Origin: Hyphomicrobiales bacterium
Lineage (GTDB): Bacteria > Pseudomonadota > Alphaproteobacteria > Rhizobiales > Rhizobiaceae
Direction of reading: 5' to 3'
Assembly (NCBI GenBank): GCA_900471515.1
Contig: UCFC01000002.1
Coordinates: 62,001 to 126,000 of the forward strand
DNA: 64,000 nt
Shown: one piece after another, positions 39,475 through 48,504 of the stretch
How the letters are laid out: each line of letters begins with the position of its first letter
Numbering within the stretch: position 1 is the stretch's first letter
Translations under genes and position numbers: made by a program
The notes under the pieces: model-generated
The model's input: only the letters and a program-made list of their open reading frames with translations
The model's database searches: none
What the model was told of the DNA's origin: nothing

Positions 39475-40248
39475 ATGCGTCCACTTCAACCCATCGGCTC
39501 AGGCAGCCGGCTGCTTTTCGGCCTGCTGTTCTTCATTCTCTTTTTTATCGCGTGGGGCTACGCGACGCTCGGCGGCTATGTCTCGAAGACCTTCCTTGCC
39601 GATCCGATCACCATGGTGCAGGACGGCTATGACCTGCTCGTCAACCAGGGCTTCCTATTCGATATCGGCATGACGGTGTGGCGCGTCGTCGGCGGCTTTA
39701 TCCTCTCGGCGCTGGTCGCCGTTCCGCTCGGCATCCTCATGGGCGCCTACAAGCCGGTCGAGGCATTGCTCGAACCCTTCGTCTCCTTCGCCCGCTATCT
39801 GCCGGCCTCCGCCTTCGTGCCGCTGCTGATCCTGTGGGCCGGCATCGGCGAGACGCAGAAGCTGCTCGTGATTTTCATCGGTGCCGTGTTCCAGATCATT
39901 CTCATGGTCGCCGTTGCCGTTTCCGGCACGCGCCGCGATCTCGTCGAGGCCGCCTACACGCTCGGCGCCGGGGATAGCGGCGTCGTGCGACGCGTGCTCA
40001 TTCCGGCAAACGCACCCGACATCGCCGAAATCCTCCGCCTCGTGCTCGGATGGGCATGGACCTATGTCATCGTCGCCGAACTGATCGGCGCTTCCTCCGG
40101 CATCGGCTATATGATCATCAACAGCCAGGCGCTGCTTGCCACCGGGCAGATCATTTTCGGCATCATCGTCATCGGCCTGATCGGGCTCATATCCGACTTC
40201 GCCTTCAAATGGCTGAACCGCTGGCTGTTTGCCTGGAGGCTGGCATGA
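39475..40248 (+). CDS. NitT/TauT-type ABC permease
   Basis: A 257-residue inner-membrane permease of the SsuC/TauC class with six predicted spans. Its EAA loop region is EAAYTLGAGDSGVVRRVLIP, and SARYLPASAFVPLLILWAGIG-like sequence precedes it. The ATG at 39475 has AGGG 7 nt upstream; a start 51 nt earlier would lie inside the terminator hairpin and is unlikely. Its stop overlaps the ATPase start (ATGA). Confidence 0.8.
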   Translation: MRPLQPIGSGSRLLFGLLFFILFFIAWGYATLGGYVSKTFLADPITMVQDGYDLLVNQGFLFDIGMTVWRVVGGFILSALVAVPLGILMGAYKPVEALLEPFVSFARYLPASAFVPLLILWAGIGETQKLLVIFIGAVFQIILMVAVAVSGTRRDLVEAAYTLGAGDSGVVRRVLIPANAPDIAEILRLVLGWAWTYVIVAELIGASSGIGYMIINSQALLATGQIIFGIIVIGLIGLISDFAFKWLNRWLFAWRLA

Positions 40249-41030
40249 GCGAACTTGTCATCAGGGGCGTCAGCCGCACCTTCCCCGGCGTGCGAGGCGG
40301 GCAGCCGACGCTTGCCCTGCAGCCGACAGACCTCGACATCGCCAGGAACGACTTCGTGACCGTGCTCGGCCCCTCGGGCTGCGGAAAGTCGACGCTGCTG
40401 CGCATCGTCGCCGGCCTCGATTTCCCCTCCACCGGCACGGTCACGCTCGACGGACGCGAGGTGAAGGGACCGGGGGCCGACCGCGGCATGGTCTTCCAGT
40501 CCTACACGCTTTTTCCCTGGCTGACCGTGCGTGACAACATCGCCTTCGGACTGCGCGAAAAAGGCATGGCAGAGGCCGAAAAAAACGAGATCGTCGCAAG
40601 CTATGTCGCCAAGGTCGGCTTGCGCGGCTTCGAAAACCATTGGCCCAAGCAACTGTCCGGCGGCATGCAGCAAAGGACCGCGATTGCCCGCGCGCTTGCC
40701 AACAATCCGAAAATCCTGCTGCTCGACGAACCCTTCGGCGCGCTCGACAACCAGACGCGCGGCCTCATGCAGGAACTGCTGCTCGGCATCTGGGAGCGTG
40801 AACAGAAGACCGTGATCTTCGTGACGCATGACATCGAGGAAGCCATCTTCATGGCATCGCGCGTCGTGACGATGACGGCCCGTCCCGGGCGGATCAAATC
40901 GATCACGCCGGTCAATCTTCCCCATCCGCGCCACTATACGATCAAGGCGAGCCCGGAATTTTCAGCGCTGCGCCTGAAACTGACGGAGGATATTCGCAAT
41001 GAAGCGATCGCGGCCGCCGCGCACGAATAG
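40245..41030 (+). CDS. NitT/TauT-type ABC ATPase
   Basis: A 261-residue ATPase with Walker A GPSGCGKST, signature LSGGMQQRT, Walker B ILLLDEPFGALDNQ and switch His in FVTHDIEEAIFMA. FGALDNQTR is typical of the SsuB/TauB group. It completes the importer with the two genes upstream, starting on the permease stop. The downstream gene is convergent. Confidence 0.84.
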   Translation: MSELVIRGVSRTFPGVRGGQPTLALQPTDLDIARNDFVTVLGPSGCGKSTLLRIVAGLDFPSTGTVTLDGREVKGPGADRGMVFQSYTLFPWLTVRDNIAFGLREKGMAEAEKNEIVASYVAKVGLRGFENHWPKQLSGGMQQRTAIARALANNPKILLLDEPFGALDNQTRGLMQELLLGIWEREQKTVIFVTHDIEEAIFMASRVVTMTARPGRIKSITPVNLPHPRHYTIKASPEFSALRLKLTEDIRNEAIAAAAHE

Positions 41031-41062
41031 ATAGGAAGCAGATACTTCCATATACAACTAGC

Positions 41063-41818
41063 CTATTCCTCGAAGATCTTGCCGCTGCGCGTTTCCAGCC
41101 TGTAGCGGTTTCCGGGATAGACGAGACGGGCAATGGAGACGACCTGACGGGCCGACCAGGTGCGGCGGCGGATGGCAAGGCACGGCTCGTTCTGCAGGAT
41201 TGTCAGGAGCTTGCATTCCCAGGCCCGCGGCGTCACCGCTTCGACGATATGTTCCGAACCGCTCAAAGGGGCGGCGGCCGTCAGATAGGCATTGGGCGTC
41301 AGCGTCGAAAAGTCCTGAACGAGGTAATCGGGCGCCGCCGCCGGATTGACGAAGCGATCCTCGATCTGGACAGGCACGCCGTTTTCACCATGGACGATCA
41401 ACGAGTGGAAGACCGGGGCGCCGATCGAAAGCTCCAGCGCATCGGCAATCTCCGGAGAGGCCGTCTCCTCGGCCAGGACGATGACCGTCGCCTCGTGAAC
41501 ATGGCCCCGCTCGGCAATCTCGTCGGCGATGTTGCGCACCTCGAAAAGTGCGGAATGCCCCTTGGGTTCCGCCACGAAGGAGCCGACGCCCTGGATGCGG
41601 ACGAGCTCGCCTTCGTTCGCCAGTTCCCGCAGCGCCCGGTTGGCCGTCATCTTGCTGACGCCGAGCTCCGTCACCAGCTCGTTTTCGGAAGGGACACGGT
41701 GGCGCGGCGGCCATTCGCCGCTGCGGATCCGGTCGAGAATGACCTGCTTGACGCTGGCATAGAGGGGCGCGCCGTCATTCTCCGCGAGCTCGCGTTTCAT
41801 CTCGTTGGAACGCTTCAT
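41063..41818 (-). CDS. Second HutC-type GntR/UTRA regulator
   Basis: A 251-residue GntR/UTRA regulator. The winged helix includes LGVSKMTANRALRELANEGEL, and the UTRA domain ends with AIRRRTWSARQVVSIARLVYPGNRYRLE, the same signature region as the HutC at 30213. The ATG at 41818 has AAGGGA upstream; an ATG six codons later lacks a good site. It is divergent from the amino-acid transporter operon at 42010-47835 and is probably its regulator. A histidine-derived or urocanate-like inducer is plausible from family membership, not shown. Confidence 0.8.
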   Translation of the reverse strand: MKRSNEMKRELAENDGAPLYASVKQVILDRIRSGEWPPRHRVPSENELVTELGVSKMTANRALRELANEGELVRIQGVGSFVAEPKGHSALFEVRNIADEIAERGHVHEATVIVLAEETASPEIADALELSIGAPVFHSLIVHGENGVPVQIEDRFVNPAAAPDYLVQDFSTLTPNAYLTAAAPLSGSEHIVEAVTPRAWECKLLTILQNEPCLAIRRRTWSARQVVSIARLVYPGNRYRLETRSGKIFEE

Positions 41819-42009
41819 TGCCTATTCCCTTTGCACGAGCGGAATCTGCTCCTAAATTCGACTTTCCTCTTGCATATCACAAAATATCTCATATGGTACC
41901 CTATACAACCTGCCGATCTGAAAATTGAACGACGGATCATGGCGGGCAAGCCGGCGAAGATCGGCACTCATTCCGCAAGGTCTGTCCAATCTCAGAGGAG
42001 ATCATATCA

Positions 42010-42852
42010 ATGAAGCTCAGCACTGTTCTTCTTTCCTGCGCGATGACGGCAGCCGCCTTTGCGGCCCCTGCCTCCGCCAAGGACTGGACGAAGGCGACCA
42101 TCACGCTCGAAGGCGCCTACGCTCCCTGGAACCTCACCAATGCCGACGGCACTCTCGGCGGCTTCGAACCGGAACTCGCCAAGGTTCTGTGCGAACGCGC
42201 CAAGATCGAATGCACGCTGGTCGCTTCCGACTGGGACGGCATGATCCCGGCGCTGAATGCCGGCAAGTTCGACGTCATCATGGATGCGCTGTCGATCACC
42301 GACGAGCGCAAGCAGGTCATCGACTTCACCATTCCCTATGCCGCAACGCCGGCAGCCTTCGCAACCGCCAAGGACAGCCCGCTCGCCAATGCCGCCGGCA
42401 CTGGTGCGACGATCAAGATGACGCCCGGCCAGACCGGCGTGAAGGAAATCGAAGCCCTGAAGGAAGCCTTCAAGGGCAAGACGATCGGCATCCAGGCGGC
42501 CACCGTCTATGCCAAGTTCGTCTATGACAATTTCGGCAGCATCGCCGAGATCCGCGAATACAAGACGGGTGCCGACCGCGACCTCGACCTGCAGAACGGC
42601 CGTATCGACCTCGGCTTCGACGATGCCGTCTATTTCAACAACGCCTTCGAGGCCGCCAATGGCGCGCTGACCTTCACCGGCCCTGAAATCGCCGGCTCGA
42701 TCTGGGGTGAGGGCGAAGGCCTCGGCATCCGCAAGGCCGATACGGACCTGCGCGACAAGTTCAGCGAAGCCATCAAGTCCGCGCTTGCCGACGGCACCGT
42801 CAAGAACCTCTCCATGAAGTGGTTCAAGGTCGACGTCAGCCCGCAAAACTGA
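42010..42852 (+). CDS. Polar amino-acid ABC binding protein
   Basis: A 280-residue periplasmic binding protein of SBP family 3 (lysine/arginine/ornithine, histidine and opine type). The signal peptide ends near APASA-KDW. The mature part has ITLEGAYAPWNLTNADGTLGGFEPELA, followed by DWDGMIPALNAGKFDVIMDALSITDERKQ, the usual ligand-binding core. The KFVYDNFGSIAEIREYKTGADRDLDLQNGRIDL region resembles histidine and opine binders. The operon partner genes suggest a histidine-like ligand, possibly N-methylated. Downstream are two permeases, an ATPase and two enzymes. Confidence 0.84.
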   Translation: MKLSTVLLSCAMTAAAFAAPASAKDWTKATITLEGAYAPWNLTNADGTLGGFEPELAKVLCERAKIECTLVASDWDGMIPALNAGKFDVIMDALSITDERKQVIDFTIPYAATPAAFATAKDSPLANAAGTGATIKMTPGQTGVKEIEALKEAFKGKTIGIQAATVYAKFVYDNFGSIAEIREYKTGADRDLDLQNGRIDLGFDDAVYFNNAFEAANGALTFTGPEIAGSIWGEGEGLGIRKADTDLRDKFSEAIKSALADGTVKNLSMKWFKVDVSPQN

Positions 42853-42874
42853 GCTTTCAACAGAAGCCGCATTC

Positions 42875-42905
42875 CGTGGTCTCCGCTTTGTGATCGGAGG
42901 CCACG
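42875..42905 (+). other. Hairpin between binding-protein and permease genes
   Basis: CGTGGTCTCCG (42875-42885) pairs with CGGAGGCCACG (42895-42905), with one G-T wobble and a 9-nt loop. No T-run follows. It is probably an mRNA-stabilising element that protects the binding-protein message. Confidence 0.6.
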
Positions 42906-42955
42906 TGCTATTCTGACCGCCCGTCATCACGACGAAGACAGCGCTGGGAAGGCCC

Positions 42956-43681
42956 ATGGCGACACTCGACCTGATTGGATTCGGCTCAACCGGGTGGGGA
43001 GCATTCCTCCTCCTCGGCGCCTTGCTGACGCTCTGCGTGACAGCCACCGCATTGGCGATCGGCGCCGTACTCGGCGCGATCATCGCGGCGGCGAAGCTCT
43101 CGAGCAATTTTGTGCTCGCCACGATCGGCCATATCTACACGACGGTCTTCCGCGGCGTGCCGGAACTCCTGATCATCTACCTGATCTATTTCGGCGGCTC
43201 CTCGGCGGTCACGGCCATCGGCCAGTCCATGGGTTACGAGGGCTTTCTCGGCCTGCCCTCCTTTGCCGCCGGCGCGCTTGCCGTCGGCATCATTTCCGGC
43301 GCCTATCAGGCGGAAGTCTATCGCGGCGCCTATCTCGCCATTTCCAAGGGCGAGCTCGAGGCCGCCTCGGCAATCGGCATGCACCGTGGCCTGAGGTTCC
43401 GGCGCATCGTCATTCCGCAGGTTCTGCGCCTGGCCATTCCCGGCCTCGGCAATGTCTGGCAGTTGAGCCTCAAGGATTCGGCGCTGATTTCAGTCACCGG
43501 CCTCGCCGAACTGATGCGCTCGAGCCAGGTCGCGGCCGGCTCGACCCGGCAGTATTTCCTCTTCTATATCGTCGGCGGCGCCCTCTACCTGATCCTCACC
43601 AGCCTGTCGGACCGCGTCTTCAACGGCGCCGAACGCAAGGCCAACCGCAGCATGCCGGCGTCGGCCATGGGCCAGGCATAG
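42956..43681 (+). CDS. HisQ-type amino-acid ABC permease
   Basis: A 241-residue permease of the HisMQ family with the expected five spans. The EAA loop is EAASAIGMHRGLRFRRIVIPQ. FRGVPELLIIYLIYFGGS is the family's periplasmic region. GGGAAGG precedes the ATG. Its partner, encoded 11 nt downstream, is the HisM-type permease. Together they form the membrane channel for the SBP family 3 protein encoded upstream. Confidence 0.86.
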   Translation: MATLDLIGFGSTGWGAFLLLGALLTLCVTATALAIGAVLGAIIAAAKLSSNFVLATIGHIYTTVFRGVPELLIIYLIYFGGSSAVTAIGQSMGYEGFLGLPSFAAGALAVGIISGAYQAEVYRGAYLAISKGELEAASAIGMHRGLRFRRIVIPQVLRLAIPGLGNVWQLSLKDSALISVTGLAELMRSSQVAAGSTRQYFLFYIVGGALYLILTSLSDRVFNGAERKANRSMPASAMGQA

Positions 43682-43692
43682 GGGAGAGCCGG

Positions 43693-44397
43693 ATGGATAT
43701 CGCTTTCCTTTCCAGCACCATGGTCACGCTTCTGAAAGCCGTGCCGACGACGCTGATCCTGTTCTTCCTGTCGATCTTCTTCGGCGGCCTGCTGGCGCTC
43801 GTCATCGTCTCCATGCGCGTCAGCGGCAATCCGATCCTGTCGGGCTTTGCCAAGGGTTACATTTTCGTCTTCCGCGGCTCGCCGCTCCTGATCCAGATGT
43901 TCCTGGTCTTTTACGGGCTCGGCCAATTCGGCGTCATTCGCTACTCCTTCCTCTGGCCGTTCCTGCGCGAACCGATGGTCTGCGCCGTCCTTTCGCTGGC
44001 GCTCTGCACCGCCGGTTATTCCGCCGAAATCTTCCGCGGCGGCATTCGCGCCGTTTCGCCGAAGGAAATCGAGGCGGCGCGCGCGATCGGCATGTCCGGC
44101 TTCCTGATGGTGCGCCGCATCCTGGCGCCGATCGCCTTCCGGCACGCGTTGCCGGCCTATTCGACCGAGATCGTGCTGATGATGAAATCGACGGCACTCG
44201 CCAGTCTCGTCACGGTCTGGGAAGTGACGGGGGTGGCGCAGCGGCTGATCTCGCAGACCTACCGCACGATGGAAGTCTTCCTCTGCGCCGCCATCATCTA
44301 CCTCGTTTTGAATTTCATCATCCTGCAGGCCATGTCCCTTCTGGAATATTGGCTGTCCCGTCATCGCCGCGCCATTCCGCCGGCCTTGAAGGCGTAA
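43693..44397 (+). CDS. HisM-type amino-acid ABC permease
   Basis: A 234-residue permease of the HisMQ family. The EAA loop is EAARAIGMSGFLMVRRILAP, and FVFRGSPLLIQMFLVFYGLG is the conserved region before it. GGGGAG lies 5 nt upstream of the ATG at 43693. It is the HisQ partner's complement in the heterodimeric channel. Confidence 0.86.
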   Translation: MDIAFLSSTMVTLLKAVPTTLILFFLSIFFGGLLALVIVSMRVSGNPILSGFAKGYIFVFRGSPLLIQMFLVFYGLGQFGVIRYSFLWPFLREPMVCAVLSLALCTAGYSAEIFRGGIRAVSPKEIEAARAIGMSGFLMVRRILAPIAFRHALPAYSTEIVLMMKSTALASLVTVWEVTGVAQRLISQTYRTMEVFLCAAIIYLVLNFIILQAMSLLEYWLSRHRRAIPPALKA

Positions 44398-44424
44398 ACC
44401 CGACTGAACGTGATTGGAGCTTCC

Positions 44425-45201
44425 ATGCCCGGCGTAACCCGACTTTCGGTCCGCAATATCCGCAAGAGCTTCGGCACCCATGAAGTGCTGCGCGGCATCT
44501 CGCTCGATGCCGAGGACGGCGACGTGATTTCGCTGCTCGGTGCCTCCGGCTCCGGCAAATCCACCTTCCTGCGCTGCATCAACCTGCTGGAGATCGCAAC
44601 CGACGGCGAGATCTGGGTCGATGGCGAACATATCGAGATGATCCACAGGAACGGCAAGACGAAGCCGGCGAGCCAGAAGCAGGTCGATCATATCCGCTCC
44701 GAACTCGGCATGGTCTTCCAGTCCTTCAATCTCTGGTCCCATATGACGATCCTGCAGAATGTCATCGAAGGACCGGTGCATGTCTTGAAGCGGCCGCGGG
44801 CCGAATGCATCGCCGAGGCCGAAGCGCTGCTCGAAAAGGTCGGCATCGCCGACAAGCGCCACGCCTATCCCGCACATCTTTCCGGCGGCCAGCAGCAGCG
44901 CGCGGCGATTGCCCGATCGCTTGCCATGAAACCGAAGGTCATGCTCTTCGACGAGCCGACTTCGGCGCTCGATCCGGAACTGGTCGGCGAAGTGCTGCGC
45001 GTCATGCGCGCGCTTGCCGAAGAAGGCATGACCATGCTCGTCGTCACCCATGAAATGAGCTTTGCCCGCAACGTCTCCAACCGCGTCGTCTTCATGCGCG
45101 AAGGGCTGGTCGAAAGCAGCGGCACGCCGGAGGAGATGTTCGGGGGCGGCGCTTCACCGGCCTTCCGCCAGTTCATCGGCCATTTCGGAAACGGGCAATG
45201 A
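44425..45201 (+). CDS. HisP-type amino-acid ABC ATPase
   Basis: A 258-residue ATPase with Walker [11 protein letters not shown], signature LSGGQQQRA, Walker [17 protein letters not shown] and switch His in [11 protein letters not shown]. The [25 protein letters not shown] insert resembles histidine and opine ATPases. TGGAG precedes the ATG at 44425; an upstream GTG adds five codons without support. Its stop overlaps the next ATG (ATGA), so it is translationally coupled to the HAL-like gene. Confidence 0.86.
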   Translation: MPGVTRLSVRNIRKSFGTHEVLRGISLDAEDGDVISLLGASGSGKSTFLRCINLLEIATDGEIWVDGEHIEMIHRNGKTKPASQKQVDHIRSELGMVFQSFNLWSHMTILQNVIEGPVHVLKRPRAECIAEAEALLEKVGIADKRHAYPAHLSGGQQQRAAIARSLAMKPKVMLFDEPTSALDPELVGEVLRVMRALAEEGMTMLVVTHEMSFARNVSNRVVFMREGLVESSGTPEEMFGGGASPAFRQFIGHFGNGQ

Positions 45202-46691
45202 CCATCACGATCGAGACTGTGCTTGGCTGGCGCGATGTCGCCGATGTGGCCGAGGGCAAGACTTTGGCGCTGTCGCAGGCAGCCTGGGATCGTGTTGCCA
45301 ACGCAAGCCGCATCGTCGAGCGGATCGTCGAAACCGGCGTCAGGGCCTATGGCATCAATACCGGCGTCGGCGCGCTTTCCGATACCGTGGTCGACAGGGC
45401 CTCGCAAAGCAGGCTGTCGCGCAACATCATCCTCAGCCACGCCTGCGGCGTCGGTGAATTGCTGGCGCCGCGCGAAGTGCGCGCCATCATCGCCGCACAG
45501 ATCGCCAATTTTGCGCATGGACATTCCGGGGTGCGCCCCGAGATCGTCCGCCACCTCGCCGCTTTCCTCGAAAAGGACTGCATTCCCGACGTTCCCTCCA
45601 AGGGCTCGGCCGGCTATCTCACCCACAATGCCCATAGCGCGCTGGTTCTGATCGGTGAGGGCAGCGCCCGCGTTAGGGGCAGAAGCATGAGCGGCCTGGA
45701 TGCCCTGACCGCGATAGGGCTTGAGCCGCTGGTGCTCGGCGCCAAGGAGGGCCTGAGCCTTGTCAACGGCACGGCATGTGCGACCGGGCTCGCATGCGTG
45801 GCGCTTGCCCGCGCCGAGCGGCTGCTCGATTGGGCCGATGCGATCGCCGCACTCACGCTCGAGGCCGCCGGCTGCCAGATGGCGGCCTTCGACGAAGCCG
45901 TTCTGGCGCTGCGCCCTTCCAGGGGCATTGCGCGCGTCGGCGCGTCCCTGCGCGCCCGGCTTGCCGGCAGCGGTCTGATAGCGGCAGCATTCGGCAAGCG
46001 GACGCAGGATGCGCTCAGCCTGCGCTCCGTCCCGCATGCGCATGGCGCGGCACGCGATGTCTTCGATGCTTCCGCGCTTGTCGTCGACCAGGAACTTGCC
46101 TCCGTCACCGACAATCCGGCCGTCTCCGGCTCGCCGGAGGAGCCGGTCGTCTCCTCGGAAGCCCATGCGGTGGCCCCGGCGCTTGCCCAGGCCGCCGACA
46201 GCCTGGCAACGGCGCTCGCGCAGATTTCCGCCATGAGCGAACGGCGCACGGACCGCCTCGTCAATCCGTTGGTCAGCGGCCTGCCCCCCTTTCTGGCAAG
46301 CGATGCCGGCAGCAATTCCGGCTTCATGATCGCCCAATATACGGCCGCAGCGCTTGCCAACGAGAACCGGCGGCTTGCCGCACCGGCTTCCACCGATGGC
46401 GGCATCACATCCGGCCTGCAGGAGGATTTCCTCGCGCATCCGACCGCGGCCGCCAACAAGCTTCTCGCATTGATCGACAATGCCGAATATATCCTGGCGA
46501 TCGAATTGATGGCGGCTGCGCAAGCACATGAATTTGTTGGTGACACCGCTCGAAGAGCGGCAGGCACGGATGCGATCCACAAGACTGTGCGCGCCGTCGT
46601 TTCCCCCTATGCCGACGACCGGCCGCTTTCGCGCGATATCGAGGCTCTGCGCGGACTGATCCGCGCAGCCTCGGCGCCGGCAATTCCCTGA
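45198..46691 (+). CDS. HAL-family protein lacking the MIO Ala-Ser-Gly triad
   Basis: A 497-residue homologue of histidine ammonia-lyase. It keeps the fold signatures YGINTGVG (Tyr51), [18 protein letters not shown] and a Gln-Glu-Asp motif ([10 protein letters not shown]). At the position where HAL makes its MIO electrophile, however, it reads GSAGYLTHN: Tyr140-Leu141-Thr142 replace Ala-Ser-Gly. [12 protein letters not shown] replaces [12 protein letters not shown], so an active-site Tyr is lost while Arg remains. The reading frame is intact and the gene is translationally coupled to the transporter ATPase, so it is not simply decaying. It cannot be a standard MIO lyase. It may be a lyase without MIO, a binding or regulatory protein, or have another reaction. 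Confidence 0.8.
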   Translation: MTITIETVLGWRDVADVAEGKTLALSQAAWDRVANASRIVERIVETGVRAYGINTGVGALSDTVVDRASQSRLSRNIILSHACGVGELLAPREVRAIIAAQIANFAHGHSGVRPEIVRHLAAFLEKDCIPDVPSKGSAGYLTHNAHSALVLIGEGSARVRGRSMSGLDALTAIGLEPLVLGAKEGLSLVNGTACATGLACVALARAERLLDWADAIAALTLEAAGCQMAAFDEAVLALRPSRGIARVGASLRARLAGSGLIAAAFGKRTQDALSLRSVPHAHGAARDVFDASALVVDQELASVTDNPAVSGSPEEPVVSSEAHAVAPALAQAADSLATALAQISAMSERRTDRLVNPLVSGLPPFLASDAGSNSGFMIAQYTAAALANENRRLAAPASTDGGITSGLQEDFLAHPTAAANKLLALIDNAEYILAIELMAAAQAHEFVGDTARRAAGTDAIHKTVRAVVSPYADDRPLSRDIEALRGLIRAASAPAIP

Positions 46692-46704
46692 TGAGGAGAT
46701 TTTC

Positions 46705-47835
46705 ATGACCGCCCGCTTCGACGTTGCCGTTATCGGCCTCGGCGCCATGGGGAGCGCTGCGATTGCCTTTCTCGCGGCGCGCGGCGTCAAGGCGATCGGG
46801 TTCGATGCCTATTTTCCGGCCCATGCCTTGAGCTCTTCGCATGGCGACAGCCGCCTCATCCGGCTCGGTTATTTCGAGGATCCCTCCTATGTGCCGCTGC
46901 TCAAGCGCGCCTATCAGAACTGGCGGTCGCTGGAGGCGCGCCTGCGCACCGATATCCTGACGATAACGGGCGTCCTGCAGATCGGCGCCCCGGACGGCAA
47001 GGTCGTCGGCGGCACGCGAGCCTCCTGCGAACTGCACGGACTGGCCCATGAGGCGCTGGACAAGGCGGAAATGGCCCGCCGATTTCCGGCCTTTCAGCTC
47101 GACGATCATGAGATCGGCCTGCTTGACCCGCAGGGCGGGTATCTTCGTCCCGAAGCCGCCGTCATGGGCTACCTGAAGCTCGCGGCAGAAGATGGCGCGG
47201 TCCTGCATTTCGGTGAGAAGGTCACGGCAATCGAACCCGATGATGCCGGTGTGACGATCGTCTCCGGAACCGGGCGGTATCGGGCGGGAAAGATCGTGGT
47301 GGCGACCGGATCATGGATTGCCGAACTCGTGCCCCAGCTCGCCCAGGCAGCAGTGCCGATCCGTCAGGTGGTCGCCTGGTACCAGCCGCAGGATGGCTTT
47401 GCCACCCAGCCGCAGCGCATGCCCTGCTTCCTGCGGGACGAAGGTGCCGATGGTTCCTATTTCGGCTTTCCGGCCATCGGCGTCGATGGCGTGAAGATCG
47501 GCAAACATGCGCATTTCCGCGAGCCGATCGATCCCAACCAGCCGAACCCGCCGGTCAACGATGCCGACAATGCGCTGCTCGACAGCTTCATCAGGAAGCG
47601 GGTTCCCGGTGCAGCCGGTCTTCGCGTGAAGGCAACGACCTGCCGTTATACGATGCTGCCGAGCGAGGATTTTCTTCTCGACCACATGCCGGGCGAAAGG
47701 AACGTTGTCGTCGCGTCGCCCTGCTCCGGTCACGGTTTCAAGTTCACGAGCGTCGTCGGCGAAATCCTCGCGGATCTTGCCCTTCACGGGCAGACCGACC
47801 TGCCCATCGACGCTTTTTCCTTTGCCAGGATCTGA
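46705..47835 (+). CDS. Sarcosine/N-methyltryptophan-oxidase-like flavoenzyme
   Basis: A 376-residue FAD-dependent oxidase of the monomeric sarcosine oxidase/SolA family. The dinucleotide motif is VIGLGAMGSAA, and SSHGDSRLIRLGYFED matches the family's conserved stretch. Cys313 in TTCRYTMLPSEDF is the expected site of covalent FAD attachment. Family members oxidise secondary amines of N-methyl amino acids to give formaldehyde and hydrogen peroxide. It ends the operon of amino-acid transporter plus MIO-less HAL homologue, so an N-methylated, perhaps histidine-like, amino acid is a plausible substrate. That is inference from gene order. Confidence 0.8.
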   Translation: MTARFDVAVIGLGAMGSAAIAFLAARGVKAIGFDAYFPAHALSSSHGDSRLIRLGYFEDPSYVPLLKRAYQNWRSLEARLRTDILTITGVLQIGAPDGKVVGGTRASCELHGLAHEALDKAEMARRFPAFQLDDHEIGLLDPQGGYLRPEAAVMGYLKLAAEDGAVLHFGEKVTAIEPDDAGVTIVSGTGRYRAGKIVVATGSWIAELVPQLAQAAVPIRQVVAWYQPQDGFATQPQRMPCFLRDEGADGSYFGFPAIGVDGVKIGKHAHFREPIDPNQPNPPVNDADNALLDSFIRKRVPGAAGLRVKATTCRYTMLPSEDFLLDHMPGERNVVVASPCSGHGFKFTSVVGEILADLALHGQTDLPIDAFSFARI

Positions 47836-47877
47836 AAGCCCGCTCCGGCGAGCCGCCACGCGCGGGCGACGATCATG

Positions 47878-48144
47878 TCAATTCGGGACAGCCCGGATAT
47901 GCGACCTGCCGGCAATTTCCTGTTTCTCGCGGATGAGATTCAGGAAGGCACGCTCATCGAGGCTTTCGGCATCAAGCCCTTCCCAGTCGAGCGCGGTCTG
48001 CATGAGCGCCATATCCATCAGGCGCACCAGATCCATAAGCTCCAATGACGATGCACTCTCTCTCGCCGCAGAAATGAGACGGAAAAGCCGCAGGAATCCC
48101 ACCGGCTCATTGCTGTCATTCACATCAGAAATTCCATCGGCCAT
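47878..48144 (-). CDS. Small hypothetical protein
   Basis: An 88-residue, Leu- and acid-rich, largely helical protein with no signal peptide or membrane span. Its core VGFLRLFRLISAARESASS resembles other small rhizobial proteins of unknown function, but I cannot name a family. The ATG at 48144 has AAGGCG very near. It is convergent with the flavoenzyme gene (43 nt between stops). Confidence 0.45.
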   Translation of the reverse strand: MADGISDVNDSNEPVGFLRLFRLISAARESASSLELMDLVRLMDMALMQTALDWEGLDAESLDERAFLNLIREKQEIAGRSHIRAVPN

Positions 48145-48504
48145 CGCCTTGTTTTACCCCCACGCCTGGCGAAAGTTTCGCGATTGCGCAGGCCTTCCTG
48201 CACCGGTCGCGAAACGGAAAGTTGAATCGGATCTTGCCCGCCACGAAACGCTAACACACCCTATGAGTTGCGTAAACGATCCGATTAGATCGATTTAAAC
48301 CGCAAAAATTTCAGTTATTTGTCGAAGAACAAAAAAGAGGAAGAAACATCCTAGCAGTAGTATTCCTGGGTGGAGAGCGACTAAAATCGACACTTGAAAC
48401 GGTCAGGCTGCGACCTGCAGCACCGCTTGCTGTCCTCCGTCAGCAATTGCCCGTAATCGCCGATCGAGTATATTGTTGAGCCTCCACTAATACGCGAGGC
48501 GGTC
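48145..48504. promoter_or_regulatory. 360-bp intergenic region upstream of LysR-type gene
   Basis: The region separates the divergent 88-residue gene and the LysR-type regulator. The middle part (48270-48370) is AT-rich. AATCGGATC (48225-48233) and GATCCGATT (48278-48286) form a perfect 9-bp inverted repeat with 44 nt between arms. I see no RNA gene and no open reading frame with a good start here. Confidence 0.4.

Noticed and set aside
41880..41925. HutC-type operator upstream of the amino-acid transporter operon
   Set aside because: The AT-rich stretch around CATATGGTACCCTATACAA looks operator-like, but its arms do not match well enough to claim a site.
44865..46790. 641-codon minus-strand open frame
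   Set aside because: It is antisense to the ATPase and HAL-like genes, with composition typical of a complementary-strand artefact.
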